Shown: positions 1-8,770 of the stretch, one piece after another
Layout of the letters: each line of letters opens with the position of its first letter
Position numbering within the stretch: the first letter of the stretch is position 1
NCBI GenBank assembly: GCA_001803315.1
Contig: MHBQ01000060.1
Location: 7,981-44,722, forward strand
Length of the DNA: 36,742 nt
Direction: 5' to 3'
DNA from: Lentisphaerae bacterium RIFOXYC12_FULL_60_16
Lineage (GTDB): Bacteria > Verrucomicrobiota > Kiritimatiellia > UBA8416 > YA12-FULL-60-10
The notes under the pieces: model-generated
Database searches by the model: none
What the model was told of the DNA's origin: nothing
What the model saw: only the letters and a program-made list of their open reading frames with translations
Program-made: the position numbers and the translations under genes

Positions 1-2182
1 TCACGCTGCGGGAAACCACGGCAGCCCGTCCGTCCCCGAAACGCGCCCACACGTCAAGACGGTTGGTCCGCGTCAACGCCGAGACCGGTCCGGCCGCCAC
101 AAACGGCCCGCAGATGCCGTTTCCGGGTTGCCGGTTGGTCACCGTGTTCAGATTCGGCAGTAACTGGCGGGGACGGGACGATTCCTCCACGCCCATGCTT
201 TTTGCCATCCACCGGAGGGGTTCCTGGTAACGGTCAGCCTGGCAGGCGCCCGAAACCGTCACCAGCATACCCCCCTGCTCCACCCATCGAGCGAGACGTG
301 CCAACATCTCCTCCGGCACATTGGGTTCCGTGACATACAACACCTTCACCCCGGCCAGGCCCTCCGGCGACAGGTCCTCCTCTTCCACCATGTCGACCGG
401 GATGTTGGCATGCTGAAGGGCCTGATAGAGGTTGTAGGTCTCCGCCATGTAATCCACGGTATGACTGTTCAACCCGGTCATGGTGGCATCCTGGACCTGG
501 CGGGGCAATGCCTGGTCCAGCGCATCCCATGGCATGGCACTGCGCGGCATCAGGATGGCGGTCTGGGCAGCCGGCATGCGGCCCGGCCAGAGCAGGGATT
601 CCGCCGCCCCGATCATCCGGTGCGCCTCGGCCATGGCCGGCAACACCTTCACGTTGGCCGAATAACAGTTGCCCGGGAAATTGTATTCGGGCCCGAACAC
701 AAAATACTTGATGGCCTTGCCCCCACATCCAACGATGGCCATGATCTTCTGAAGGATTCCTTCTTCCAGCTGTCCGGCTGTCCGGGGAATCACGTATCCG
801 CCGAACTCCACCCCGCCCTTCCGGGCGCCGGCCCGCATGCGGGAACAGTAATAGGACCACTGGGAGGCCTGGCCATCCCCGAACCAATCCTCGGTCCACA
901 ACATCGTACAACCGCGCATTCTGCCGAATTCCAGCCAGTCATGCCCGCCCATGGCGGAATCGGGATGCTGCTTGTCGCCGTTGTTGGCCACCGGTCCCGG
1001 CACATAGAAACGGCCGGCGAAGAAATTCCAGTTAACCAGGATCGGCATATTGGTATAGAAGGCGGCCTCCAGTGCACGGGTTGAAATGGCGAAATGGCGC
1101 GATGAATCCCAGGGGAAAAAGCGCATGGTCCAGTAGAACAGCCGGCGGGATGCCAGATCGCGTGCCCCGCTGCGCCCCAGGGGAAACACCGCATCCCACG
1201 ATTTGGCGCCAAGATCACGGGGTTTCATCCCCTGGTCACGGAGGTAATCGCGGAACCGCTGCATGCCGGCCACGCTGTTCGTCAGCGCCCGAAACATGCC
1301 GGGATAATACCATCCCGGCTCGTCCGACATGGCAAAGACCGCCATATCCGTCGGCTCATACCCCACATCACGGAACGGCTTGGCCTGTTTCTCCGCCCAA
1401 TCCCGGATGGCGTCCGGGGTCACATCCGCCCCGTAATCAAAGGCATATCCCGGGGGGTTGTATACCGCCCACGCCGTACGGCGGTTCCCCGTGGTCAGCA
1501 GGATCTCGCGCTGACGCCGGTCCGGGGGAAGCATGATGGCGCTGAATCCCGCCGCGGATAATGTTTCGATGCCCTCCCGCAACGCGATCAGGTCGTTATC
1601 ACCGGCGATAAACCGGTCCACGATCGGAAAATGCTTCGGACGTTCCTCCGGCTTCACCACGGCCGTACGGAAAACCTCCCAGTAGCGCTGGTTGTAACCC
1701 GCCATGGTTGCCGCAGACGGATTCCCCGCTGCATCCTGGAAAATCAGGACACCCAGCGTTGGGCCGAACAACTCACCGGACAGGGCGATCACCTGGTCCG
1801 GTGTCGCATCGAATCGGATTTCCATTTCGACATGGGCCGGCTCGGTTATCTTGTTGAAGGAGGGCTTGGTTACCAGCGGAAACCCCCGCATGTAGGTGTT
1901 CGGATAGGCATGCGGCCCCGTGTAATGGCGGGCATGCTCGATATCAAACGCGGACCAGGCCGTCCATTGATCGTTGCTGGCCGGACGAGCGGCATCCTTG
2001 ACGCCAAACCCGATGGAAAAGACCTGGCCGTCCGGCTTGACCCCGGCCGAGGTCACCACCCGTCCCCTCCATTGGAACAGGGGTATTGCCTCCGCCTTCA
2101 AGGCCGCATCCGCAACCGGCGCCAACGCCAGCAACCATCCCGCCATCATCCAGTTCACGACCTGTTTTCGTTTGATTTGCAT
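1..2182 (-). CDS. Secreted glycoside-hydrolase-like protein (GH42/clan-A-like TIM barrel followed by a glutamine-amidotransferase-like domain), truncated by the left window edge
   Basis: Manual reverse-strand translation from ATG at 2182 is open for 727 codons to base 1. It starts MQIKRKQVVNWMMAGWLLALAPVADAALKAEAIPLFQW (signal peptide) and contains FAMSDEPGWYYPGMF and YQALQHANIPVDMVEEEDLSPEGLAGVKVLYVTEPNVPEEMLARLARWVEQGGMLVTVSGA (beta-galactosidase trimerisation/GATase-like). Missing from the ORF track because it has no stop in the window. Confidence 0.75.
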   Translation of the reverse strand, partial: MQIKRKQVVNWMMAGWLLALAPVADAALKAEAIPLFQWRGRVVTSAGVKPDGQVFSIGFGVKDAARPASNDQWTAWSAFDIEHARHYTGPHAYPNTYMRGFPLVTKPSFNKITEPAHVEMEIRFDATPDQVIALSGELFGPTLGVLIFQDAAGNPSAATMAGYNQRYWEVFRTAVVKPEERPKHFPIVDRFIAGDNDLIALREGIETLSAAGFSAIMLPPDRRQREILLTTGNRRTAWAVYNPPGYAFDYGADVTPDAIRDWAEKQAKPFRDVGYEPTDMAVFAMSDEPGWYYPGMFRALTNSVAGMQRFRDYLRDQGMKPRDLGAKSWDAVFPLGRSGARDLASRRLFYWTMRFFPWDSSRHFAISTRALEAAFYTNMPILVNWNFFAGRFYVPGPVANNGDKQHPDSAMGGHDWLEFGRMRGCTMLWTEDWFGDGQASQWSYYCSRMRAGARKGGVEFGGYVIPRTAGQLEEGILQKIMAIVGCGGKAIKYFVFGPEYNFPGNCYSANVKVLPAMAEAHRMIGAAESLLWPGRMPAAQTAILMPRSAMPWDALDQALPRQVQDATMTGLNSHTVDYMAETYNLYQALQHANIPVDMVEEEDLSPEGLAGVKVLYVTEPNVPEEMLARLARWVEQGGMLVTVSGACQADRYQEPLRWMAKSMGVEESSRPRQLLPNLNTVTNRQPGNGICGPFVAAGPVSALTRTNRLDVWARFGDGRAAVVSRSV

Positions 2183-2208
2183 GTCATGACCCTCAGCCCC
2201 GGGGGCAT

Positions 2209-3198
2209 TTATCGTTCGCCTTCCACTCCAGCCACCGACCCGAACGCCTTCCAGGCTGCCGGATCGTTGGCTTTCAAAGCATCAAACCGCTGTTGTGACG
2301 TCAGGTGGTTCCATGATTCCGCCGACACGTTGCCGGCAGGGGATCGCGGGGACATGGTTGCCGGGGTCCGCGCTGGAAGCGGGACCGGTATGACAACCGG
2401 GGGTGTTGCCACGGGAACCGGCACGGGAGGCATGGCAGGAACAACCACGGATTCAGGTTTCACCGCCGATACAACCCGGTCGCCCGGCAGGGGGACGGCT
2501 TCAGCCGTCATGGTAACTTCAACGTCCCGGGGTACGGTACTGGTGGGGATAGTCGCCGGCCATTCCGGCCGGTCCGGGATACGGGAGACCGCATTCCGTT
2601 TGCTGAACGGATACTTTCGCAAGCGGTATTCCATGGCGTCAACGACAACGTGTCGCACGCCCCGCGCAGCATCCTGATCGACGATGGGGACTTGCTCCGG
2701 ACGCCCGGCATGTTCCTGAAGCGAACCGTAATAGCCGCCAAAGAGCCGGCTCCAGTTTGATTCCACGGCTTGCTGCTGGTTTCGCTCTTCCCGCAGGATT
2801 TGCAGGTACCGGGTAATCCGAAGCGCCACTTCAGGATCCACGGTATCCGCTCCCGTGCCCGATCGAAGCGCCTGGATGACCGGTTGCCAGGGCTCCAAAG
2901 CCGACTCCACTTTCCGCTGAAGCATCATACTCTTTGAATAAATGTGGTAGAGGTTCCATGCTTCGGCATCTTCAGGTGTTTGTCCGCCCGTCGGCCCGAA
3001 CAGTCGATCCGGATCGTCTTTCAGATGGGGTTGACCCACCGGCGGTTCAGGATGTCCCTGCCCTATCCCCGCCTGCGCAACGGCCATTACGAGCATGGCG
3101 CCCAAAAGACATCGGACAACGCGCCCGGTCGGATCGGGGGGTAACAATCCCCTGCCTCTCCCTGATTCAGTCATTCCATGATCCTGCCATCTCCCCAC
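2209..3198 (-). CDS. Hypothetical secreted protein with Pro/Val-rich segment
   Basis: 329 aa ORF (probable start at internal Met, 3174); hydrophobic VRCLLGAMLVMAVAQAGIGQ N-terminus; ends 27 bp before the start of the GH-like gene on the same strand. Confidence 0.6.
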   Translation of the reverse strand: MGRWQDHGMTESGRGRGLLPPDPTGRVVRCLLGAMLVMAVAQAGIGQGHPEPPVGQPHLKDDPDRLFGPTGGQTPEDAEAWNLYHIYSKSMMLQRKVESALEPWQPVIQALRSGTGADTVDPEVALRITRYLQILREERNQQQAVESNWSRLFGGYYGSLQEHAGRPEQVPIVDQDAARGVRHVVVDAMEYRLRKYPFSKRNAVSRIPDRPEWPATIPTSTVPRDVEVTMTAEAVPLPGDRVVSAVKPESVVVPAMPPVPVPVATPPVVIPVPLPARTPATMSPRSPAGNVSAESWNHLTSQQRFDALKANDPAAWKAFGSVAGVEGER

Positions 3199-3394
3199 CC
3201 GTTAAAACAAGCCCAGAACACCCCTCGAAAACGAACACAACCTGGAGCGGCGGTGCGACTTCCCGTGAAATGACTTTGTAGTTGCGTGACCTAATATTTT
3301 GCATTTTAATACCGCCCGTACCTTCTCCAGCGGCAGGTTGTCAAGCATCCGGCCCGGGCAAGGAATTCAACCGGCGATTGATAGGGAGAAATCC

Positions 3395-4549
3395 ATGGAC
3401 TACGGACTGACTGAACTGCAGCTTGAAATCAAAGAAATCTGCCACAAGATCGGCGAAGAAAAAATGAAGCCGGTCCGTGAACATTATGATGAATCCGGAG
3501 AATTCCCCTGGGATATCGTCAAGGTATTTGCCGAGGCTGACCTGTTCCGTATTGCCATTAGTGAGGAATATGGCGGGATGAGCGGAGGCGTCATGGATAC
3601 CGTTATTGCCGTCGAGGAATTGTCGCGCGTGGATGGCGGGATTGCCCTCGCCCTGGCGGCCACCGGGCTCGGCACCTATCCCATTCTCCTCTACGGGTCA
3701 GACGAACAGAAAAAGAAATTTCTGCCCCGCATCGCATCCGGGAAATCCCTGGCCGCCTTCGGTCTTACCGAAGCGGAAGCCGGCAGTGACGCCGGCGGCA
3801 TCCGCACCACGGCCGTGCTGGATGGCAACGAATATATCCTGAACGGCACCAAGCAATGGATCACCAATGGCAGTGCGGCTGAAATTTACTCCGTCATCGC
3901 AATGACCAATCGCGCCAAGGGCGCCCGCGGAGCCAGCGCCTTCATCGTTGAAAAAGGAACACCCGGATTCACGTTCGGCAAGAAGGAAAACAAGATGGGC
4001 ATCCGCGCATCCGTCACGAGCGAACTCGTGTTCCAGGATTGCCGGATTCCCAAGGAAAACCTGATTGCCAAGGAAGGTATGGGCTTCATCGTGGCCATGA
4101 AGACGCTCGATTTCTCCCGTCCGGGCGTCGCCGCCCAGGCGCTTGGAATCGCCGCCGGTGCACTCGAGGAATCTGTCCGCTACAGCCGTCAACGCCGCCA
4201 GTTCGGCAAGTCCATCAGTGGATTCCAGGGCGTCCAGTTTATGCTCGCCGACATGGCCACCCAGGTCGAGGCAGCCCGCCTGCTCGTTTACCAGGCCGCC
4301 CGCCACATTGACACCGGAAGCAAGGACATTGCCAAGATATCGGCCATGAGCAAGCTGTTTGCAGCCGATACGGCCATGCGGGTGACCACGGATGCGGTCC
4401 AGATTTTCGGCGGCTACGGCTACATGAAGGAATACCCGGTCGAAAAGATGATGCGGGACGCCAAGATCACCCAGATCTATGAAGGCACCAACCAGATCCA
4501 GCGCGAAGTGATCGCGTTGTGCCTGATCAAGGAAGCGGCCTCCGTCTGA
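3395..4549 (+). CDS. Acyl-CoA dehydrogenase
   Basis: 384 aa from MDYGLTELQLEIKEICHKIGEE; typical motifs AFGLTEAEAGSDAGGIRTTA, QWITNGSAAEIYSVIA, QIFGGYGYMKEYPVEKMMRDAKITQIYEGTNQIQREVIA. Confidence 0.95.
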   Translation: MDYGLTELQLEIKEICHKIGEEKMKPVREHYDESGEFPWDIVKVFAEADLFRIAISEEYGGMSGGVMDTVIAVEELSRVDGGIALALAATGLGTYPILLYGSDEQKKKFLPRIASGKSLAAFGLTEAEAGSDAGGIRTTAVLDGNEYILNGTKQWITNGSAAEIYSVIAMTNRAKGARGASAFIVEKGTPGFTFGKKENKMGIRASVTSELVFQDCRIPKENLIAKEGMGFIVAMKTLDFSRPGVAAQALGIAAGALEESVRYSRQRRQFGKSISGFQGVQFMLADMATQVEAARLLVYQAARHIDTGSKDIAKISAMSKLFAADTAMRVTTDAVQIFGGYGYMKEYPVEKMMRDAKITQIYEGTNQIQREVIALCLIKEAASV

Positions 4550-4552
4550 TCA

Positions 4553-4612
4553 GGGGACGAACGTCCCCCGGGCAGGGAGATCCGCTGAACCGCCGCCAAC
4601 CGGCGGTTCAGC
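4553..4612. terminator. Two tandem hairpins between convergent genes (putative bidirectional terminator)
   Basis: GGGGAC-GAAC-GTCCCC (4553-4568) and GCTGAACCGCCG-CCAAC-CGGCGGTTCAGC (12 bp perfect stem, 4584-4612). No long T-run, so intrinsic termination is not certain. Confidence 0.5.
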
Positions 4613-5408
4613 CTTTGCTCAAAGCTTCGCTCCGCTGCATGGCGGCCTTCAGGGTGTCGCGAAGAATCGCCGTCATCTTGGATTTCTCCAATACCGCGAG
4701 ACCGGCCTCCGTGGTTCCGCCCGGCGAGGCTACCGCCTGGATCAAGGCACGGGCATCCATCCCCTGGTCCAACAGGACCCGGGCGGTTCCCTGCATGGTC
4801 TGCACGGCCAGCAGTCCGGCATCGTCCCGGTCCAATCCTTCTGCAACCGCCATCTCAATCATGCCGTTGACCACATACGCCAGGAAAGCGGGACCCGAAC
4901 CGCTAACCGCCGTGACCAGGTCAAACCGTGTCTCCGGCAATTCCAGGACACGGCCGAAACTGGACAACAACTCCTGTACGGTTTTCCGGTCAACCGCGGT
5001 AACCCCCCGGCCCGCGCAAAACACGCTCATGCCATGCCCCACCATGGCCGGCATGTTGGGCATGACCCGGACCAGGCGTGCTTTCGGCAGGATCGATTCC
5101 AGCCAGGCCAGCCGCTTGCCGGCCGCAATGGAAATGACCAGGTGTTCAGGTGTCATTTCCCCGGCTATCTCCGAAAGCACCTCCTGCATGGCCTGGGGTT
5201 TCACGGCCAACACCAGGACTTTGGCATTCGACACGACCACACGGTTACGTGAATACATGTTGATCCCGTAACGTTCCTTCAAAAGCCGACGCCGTTCCGC
5301 ACTGACATCCCCGGCTGAGATTTCATGGGGACCGGCCAACTTTGACCGGATCAAGGCCGCCACGATTGCTTCAGCCATTTTTCCCCCGCCAATAAACCCT
5401 ATTTGCAT
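4608..5408 (-). CDS. proC: Pyrroline-5-carboxylate reductase
   Basis: MQIGFIGGGKMAEAIVAALIRS (Rossmann), AVSGSGPAFLAYVVNGMIEMAVAEGLDRDDAGLLAVQTMQGTA, ASPGGTTEAGLAVLE. Confidence 0.95.
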   Translation of the reverse strand: MQIGFIGGGKMAEAIVAALIRSKLAGPHEISAGDVSAERRRLLKERYGINMYSRNRVVVSNAKVLVLAVKPQAMQEVLSEIAGEMTPEHLVISIAAGKRLAWLESILPKARLVRVMPNMPAMVGHGMSVFCAGRGVTAVDRKTVQELLSSFGRVLELPETRFDLVTAVSGSGPAFLAYVVNGMIEMAVAEGLDRDDAGLLAVQTMQGTARVLLDQGMDARALIQAVASPGGTTEAGLAVLEKSKMTAILRDTLKAAMQRSEALSKG

Positions 5409-5548
5409 CGCATGCTCCCGTCGTTTCACCCACCCATTCAAACAAGCCCCGTTATTCTAGCGCTTGCCCTTCTCAACTCCAATGCCTATTATCAAAAGTG
5501 ATTCGGCGGTATAGGGTCCGACCCCGCCGTCTTAAATCCGTGGGGTAA

Positions 5549-6937
5549 ATGATGTATCGCATTTTACTGGTCGATAATGAAGCCACCATTTTAAGTGTGC
5601 TTCATACCCTTCTCAAAGCCGAGAACTACGACGTCAAATGCGCAAAATCAGGCAAAGAGGCACTTGAATTTCTCGAAATTGAAGTGTTTGACCTGATGAT
5701 CTCGGATATTCGCATGACGCCGATCGGCGGCATGGAACTGCTGAATTGGGCGCGGGCCAACCGTACGGACATGTCCGTCATCATGTTGACCGCCTATGGA
5801 ACCGTCGAAACCGCCATCGAAGCGATGAAGCAGGGGGCCTTCGACTATGTGACCAAACCGTTCAAGGTTGACGAACTCCTGATCACGATCCGTCGGGCAC
5901 TGGAATACAAGGAAGCGCTGGCAGAGAACCAGAATCTCAAGAGCCGTCTGAAAACCCAGTATCGGTTCGACAACATCGTGGCCGAAAGCCCCTCCATGCG
6001 GGCCGTCTGCGAGATGATCGAGCGGGTGGCCCCCACCGACACCACCGTCCTGATCTATGGGGAAAGCGGAACCGGCAAGGAATTGGTGGCCAAGGCCATT
6101 CACGCACACAGCCGTCGCAAGAGCATGAAATTTCTAGCCGTGAATTGCGCCGCCCTGCCCGAACCACTCCTGGAATCGGAAATGTTCGGATACGTCAAAG
6201 GGGCCTTCACCGGCGCCATTTGTACCCGCAAAGGCCTGTTTGAAGCCGCCGGCGACGGTACGATATTCCTCGACGAAATCGGATCCATGCCGCTCGCTAT
6301 TCAAAGCAAACTGCTACGGGTGCTCCAGGAAAAGGAAATCCGGCGGGTCGGCGGTAACGAGAATATTCCCGTCCAGGCCCGGGTGCTGGCGGCCACGAAT
6401 TCTCCGCTCGAGCAACTGATGAAGCAGGGACTCTTCCGCGAAGACCTGTATTACCGCCTGAGCGTCATCAACATCACCATCGAACCAATCCGCAACCGGC
6501 CTGAAGATATCATTCCACTCGCCTGCCACGTGCTCCGGGCTGAAATCCCCCAGGGCCGGGAACCGCCGGAACTCGACCCGGCTGTCATCGACATCCTCCG
6601 TAACTATTCCTGGCCCGGCAATGTCCGGGAACTGGAAAACGCGATCAAGCATGCCCTGACCTTTGCCCATGATAACATCATCACCCCCGATGTCCTCCCG
6701 CCCCGCATCCTGGAAACGGTCAAACTGCAAGGCCCCGCGGGCACATCGCCATCCGGCAACATCCCAACCGGCCACCAGTTCGAATCCCTGAAGGCCTTTC
6801 TCCAAAAGAAGGAAACCGATTACCTGAAACAGGTCATCGCCATGTATGGCGGAGACAAGGAAAAAGCGGCCAGTTCACTCAAGATCAGCCTCGCCACGTT
6901 GTACCGGAAACTGCCCAGGGAAGAAGCCGGGACCTGA
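5549..6937 (+). CDS. Sigma-54-dependent two-component response regulator, NtrC/AtoC family
   Basis: REC domain (ILLVDNEATILSVL...MISDIRM...TKPF), AAA+ sigma-54 domain with GESGTGKELVA, MFGYVKGAFTGA and GAFTGA loop, C-terminal Fis-like HTH (AASSLKISLATLYRKL). Confidence 0.95.
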   Translation: MMYRILLVDNEATILSVLHTLLKAENYDVKCAKSGKEALEFLEIEVFDLMISDIRMTPIGGMELLNWARANRTDMSVIMLTAYGTVETAIEAMKQGAFDYVTKPFKVDELLITIRRALEYKEALAENQNLKSRLKTQYRFDNIVAESPSMRAVCEMIERVAPTDTTVLIYGESGTGKELVAKAIHAHSRRKSMKFLAVNCAALPEPLLESEMFGYVKGAFTGAICTRKGLFEAAGDGTIFLDEIGSMPLAIQSKLLRVLQEKEIRRVGGNENIPVQARVLAATNSPLEQLMKQGLFREDLYYRLSVINITIEPIRNRPEDIIPLACHVLRAEIPQGREPPELDPAVIDILRNYSWPGNVRELENAIKHALTFAHDNIITPDVLPPRILETVKLQGPAGTSPSGNIPTGHQFESLKAFLQKKETDYLKQVIAMYGGDKEKAASSLKISLATLYRKLPREEAGT

Positions 6938-6952
6938 CGTAAATCTGCCCCG

Positions 6953-7972
6953 CTATAGGAAGCAGCGGGCCAACCACGCAATCATCAGGTCCAGCGGCGC
7001 CAGTATCCAGCGGGCCAGCGGCACAATGCCGAATCTCGCAAACACCACCAGGACGGTGTAGATAACCAGGAGTATCAGGAGCCCCTTCGACAGGCAACCG
7101 CCGGACCGGTGTTCCGAACGCATCCGCAGGTTGTAATCCGGGCCGTCCCGTTCCGCGGGATTGATCCACCAGCCGGGCAGTGCACTGTTCACCGTGCCAC
7201 GCTGAAATGCCTCCATGGATTCCAGGACCCCCGCCAAAGCAGCGGTCGAGGCCACATGGCCCTCCGCCCGGTGTACCGCATCCATGACCTCCGGCTCTGA
7301 ATTCGCGGGGCATGCCACCATCCCGGCAACCAGTCCATTCAACATGCTCAGGTCATTATGCCCGTTGCCGATTGCCAGGACCATGGAGGTATCGACCCCC
7401 AACTGTCCGGCCAGTTCGTGCAGGGCTATCCCTTTGGTGAAGGGAACCGGCCGTACATCCACGTGATTCCGGTATTCAAAAACCTGCACGTTGGGCAGGT
7501 CCCCCAATCGGCTTCTCAACAGGTTGGCGCCCATTCGTGCCGATGCTTCCGATTCAAAATGCAACAGCATCCGGTCCGGACGCCGCAACAGGGTCTTGCA
7601 TCCGAGCGTCATGCGGATCAACTGACGGTGCCACTCCTGGAGGATAAACCGCACCCGTCGCGCGTGCAGCCACATGTTCAGGCGTACCCGCAGGCTCCAC
7701 CAGAAATGGGGCACGTATCCAAGCGGCGAAAGGCTGAAGATATAGGCGTGACTGACCACGACGAAATCCGGTTCAAGCCCCAACGCCTGCATGGGCCTGA
7801 AGAAACTCCGGAAACTGCCCAGCGAACGTCCCGTACAGGCAACCCAGAAACACTGGTGCTCCGCCCGCAGTTGTTCCAGGCGGGATTGAAATTCACGGTA
7901 AAGGGGAAAATCGTTGGCTGGTCCGATCAACGTACCGTCAAGATCCGTAGCCAGCAGACGAATGCGCGCCAT
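6953..7972 (-). CDS. HAD-superfamily (IIB-like) phosphatase with C-terminal hydrophobic segment
   Basis: MARIRLLATDLDGTLIGP (DxDGT), KGIALHELAGQLGVDTSMVLAIGNGHNDLSML (motif IV), C-terminal GLLILLVIYTVLVVFARFGIVPLARWI. Confidence 0.85.
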   Translation of the reverse strand: MARIRLLATDLDGTLIGPANDFPLYREFQSRLEQLRAEHQCFWVACTGRSLGSFRSFFRPMQALGLEPDFVVVSHAYIFSLSPLGYVPHFWWSLRVRLNMWLHARRVRFILQEWHRQLIRMTLGCKTLLRRPDRMLLHFESEASARMGANLLRSRLGDLPNVQVFEYRNHVDVRPVPFTKGIALHELAGQLGVDTSMVLAIGNGHNDLSMLNGLVAGMVACPANSEPEVMDAVHRAEGHVASTAALAGVLESMEAFQRGTVNSALPGWWINPAERDGPDYNLRMRSEHRSGGCLSKGLLILLVIYTVLVVFARFGIVPLARWILAPLDLMIAWLARCFL

Positions 7973-7993
7973 AAAACTCCCGCAATGACCGGG

Positions 7994-8479
7994 CTAGAAA
8001 CCGCGATTTTCCAGCAGCGATCGCAATTCCTGCTGGAAACTGGCCAGATCTTCCTGGCTGGGCTTGTATCCCGGCTGGCTGGTTGCCACCGCCAGCCGCC
8101 CCATCTGGTCAAGCTGCCACTTGGCCGAAACCCCGTCGCTGAACGTCACCGTCCCGCTCACCAGGCTCCCCGGGACCATGATACGGTCCAGGCTAACCTG
8201 GACTGAGGACAGTCCGGCACCGGAATCCACACCATCCGCATCCATGGCATCCGGTTCAATCGCTCCGGCATCCGGGCCGGCCTTCTGCACAAGGGGGGTT
8301 GTTGGTGCGGTTTTGGCATTCTGGATTTCCACGTTAAGGTCCAGCACCAGGAAACGAACGTCCATAAACGTCATCTTGATGTTCAGTTCGGATGCCAGTC
8401 GTTTTTGAATTTCTGAAAGACCGGCGCCTTCCCCGGCCCACCGTGTAACCGTCGCCTTCTGCTCCTGTGTCAATTCCAT
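7994..8479 (-). CDS. Conserved-looking hypothetical protein, 161 aa
   Basis: Complete ORF MELTQEQKATVTRWAGEGAGLSEIQKRLASELNIKMTFMDVRFLVLDLNVEIQ... with a second conserved-looking C-terminal block; same strand as the HAD gene. Confidence 0.7.
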   Translation of the reverse strand: MELTQEQKATVTRWAGEGAGLSEIQKRLASELNIKMTFMDVRFLVLDLNVEIQNAKTAPTTPLVQKAGPDAGAIEPDAMDADGVDSGAGLSSVQVSLDRIMVPGSLVSGTVTFSDGVSAKWQLDQMGRLAVATSQPGYKPSQEDLASFQQELRSLLENRGF

Positions 8480-8525
8480 ATGCGAAAAACCTCCCCGATG
8501 ACACGCCGGCTCTCCCGATGGCTGG

Positions 8526-8598
8526 AGCCAGCTGTCGGGCTTGAACCGACGACCTGGTGATTACAAATCACCTGCTCTACCAACTGAGCTAAGCTGGC
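8526..8598 (-). tRNA. tRNA-Thr (anticodon UGU)
   Basis: Reverse complement GCCAGCT-TA-GCTC-AGTTGGTA-GAGC-A-GGTGA-TTTGTAA-TCACC-AGGTC-GTCGG-TTCAAGC-CCGAC-AGCTGGC-T folds as a full cloverleaf; anticodon loop TTTGTAA gives UGU. Confidence 0.95.
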
Positions 8599-8668
8599 AC
8601 ACCATACTATTGCCATGCGTGAACCTGCACCCATCATACCAGCACCCGATGGCATGGCAATTCCTTTT

Positions 8669-8685
8669 CCGGCAGGAATTTTGCT
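8669..8685 (+). promoter_or_regulatory. Candidate sigma-54 (-24/-12) promoter upstream of the HU gene
   Basis: CCGGCAGGAATTTTGCT: GG (8671-8672) and GC (8683-8684) with 10 nt between, close to TGGCAC-N5-TTGCW. Confidence 0.35.
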
Positions 8686-8770
8686 TGTGCCCATCCCCTG
8701 CCATGCAGTAGAAATGGAGTGGTGACGGGTTCCCGACGAATCCGTTCAAACACAATCAAGGGGGTCAATT

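Noticed and set aside
234-2138. Multiple overlapping plus- and minus-strand ORFs in the track (410..1084, 1631..2677, 234..911, 790..1218 and others)
   Set aside because: They are shadow frames of the open 1..2182 minus coding region. Their translations are Arg/Pro/Gly-rich with no recognisable domains.
3698-4306. 202 aa minus ORF inside the acyl-CoA dehydrogenase gene
   Set aside because: Antisense shadow of a strongly supported gene; GC-rich third positions keep such frames open.
6949-6969. CCCGCT...AGCGGG hairpin between the response regulator and HAD genes
   Set aside because: Only a 6 bp stem and it overlaps the HAD coding end; too weak to call a terminator.
8526-8598. tRNA-Thr as an integration site for a genomic island
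   Set aside because: No integrase and no duplicated tRNA 3' end were seen; flanking genes look like core genes.
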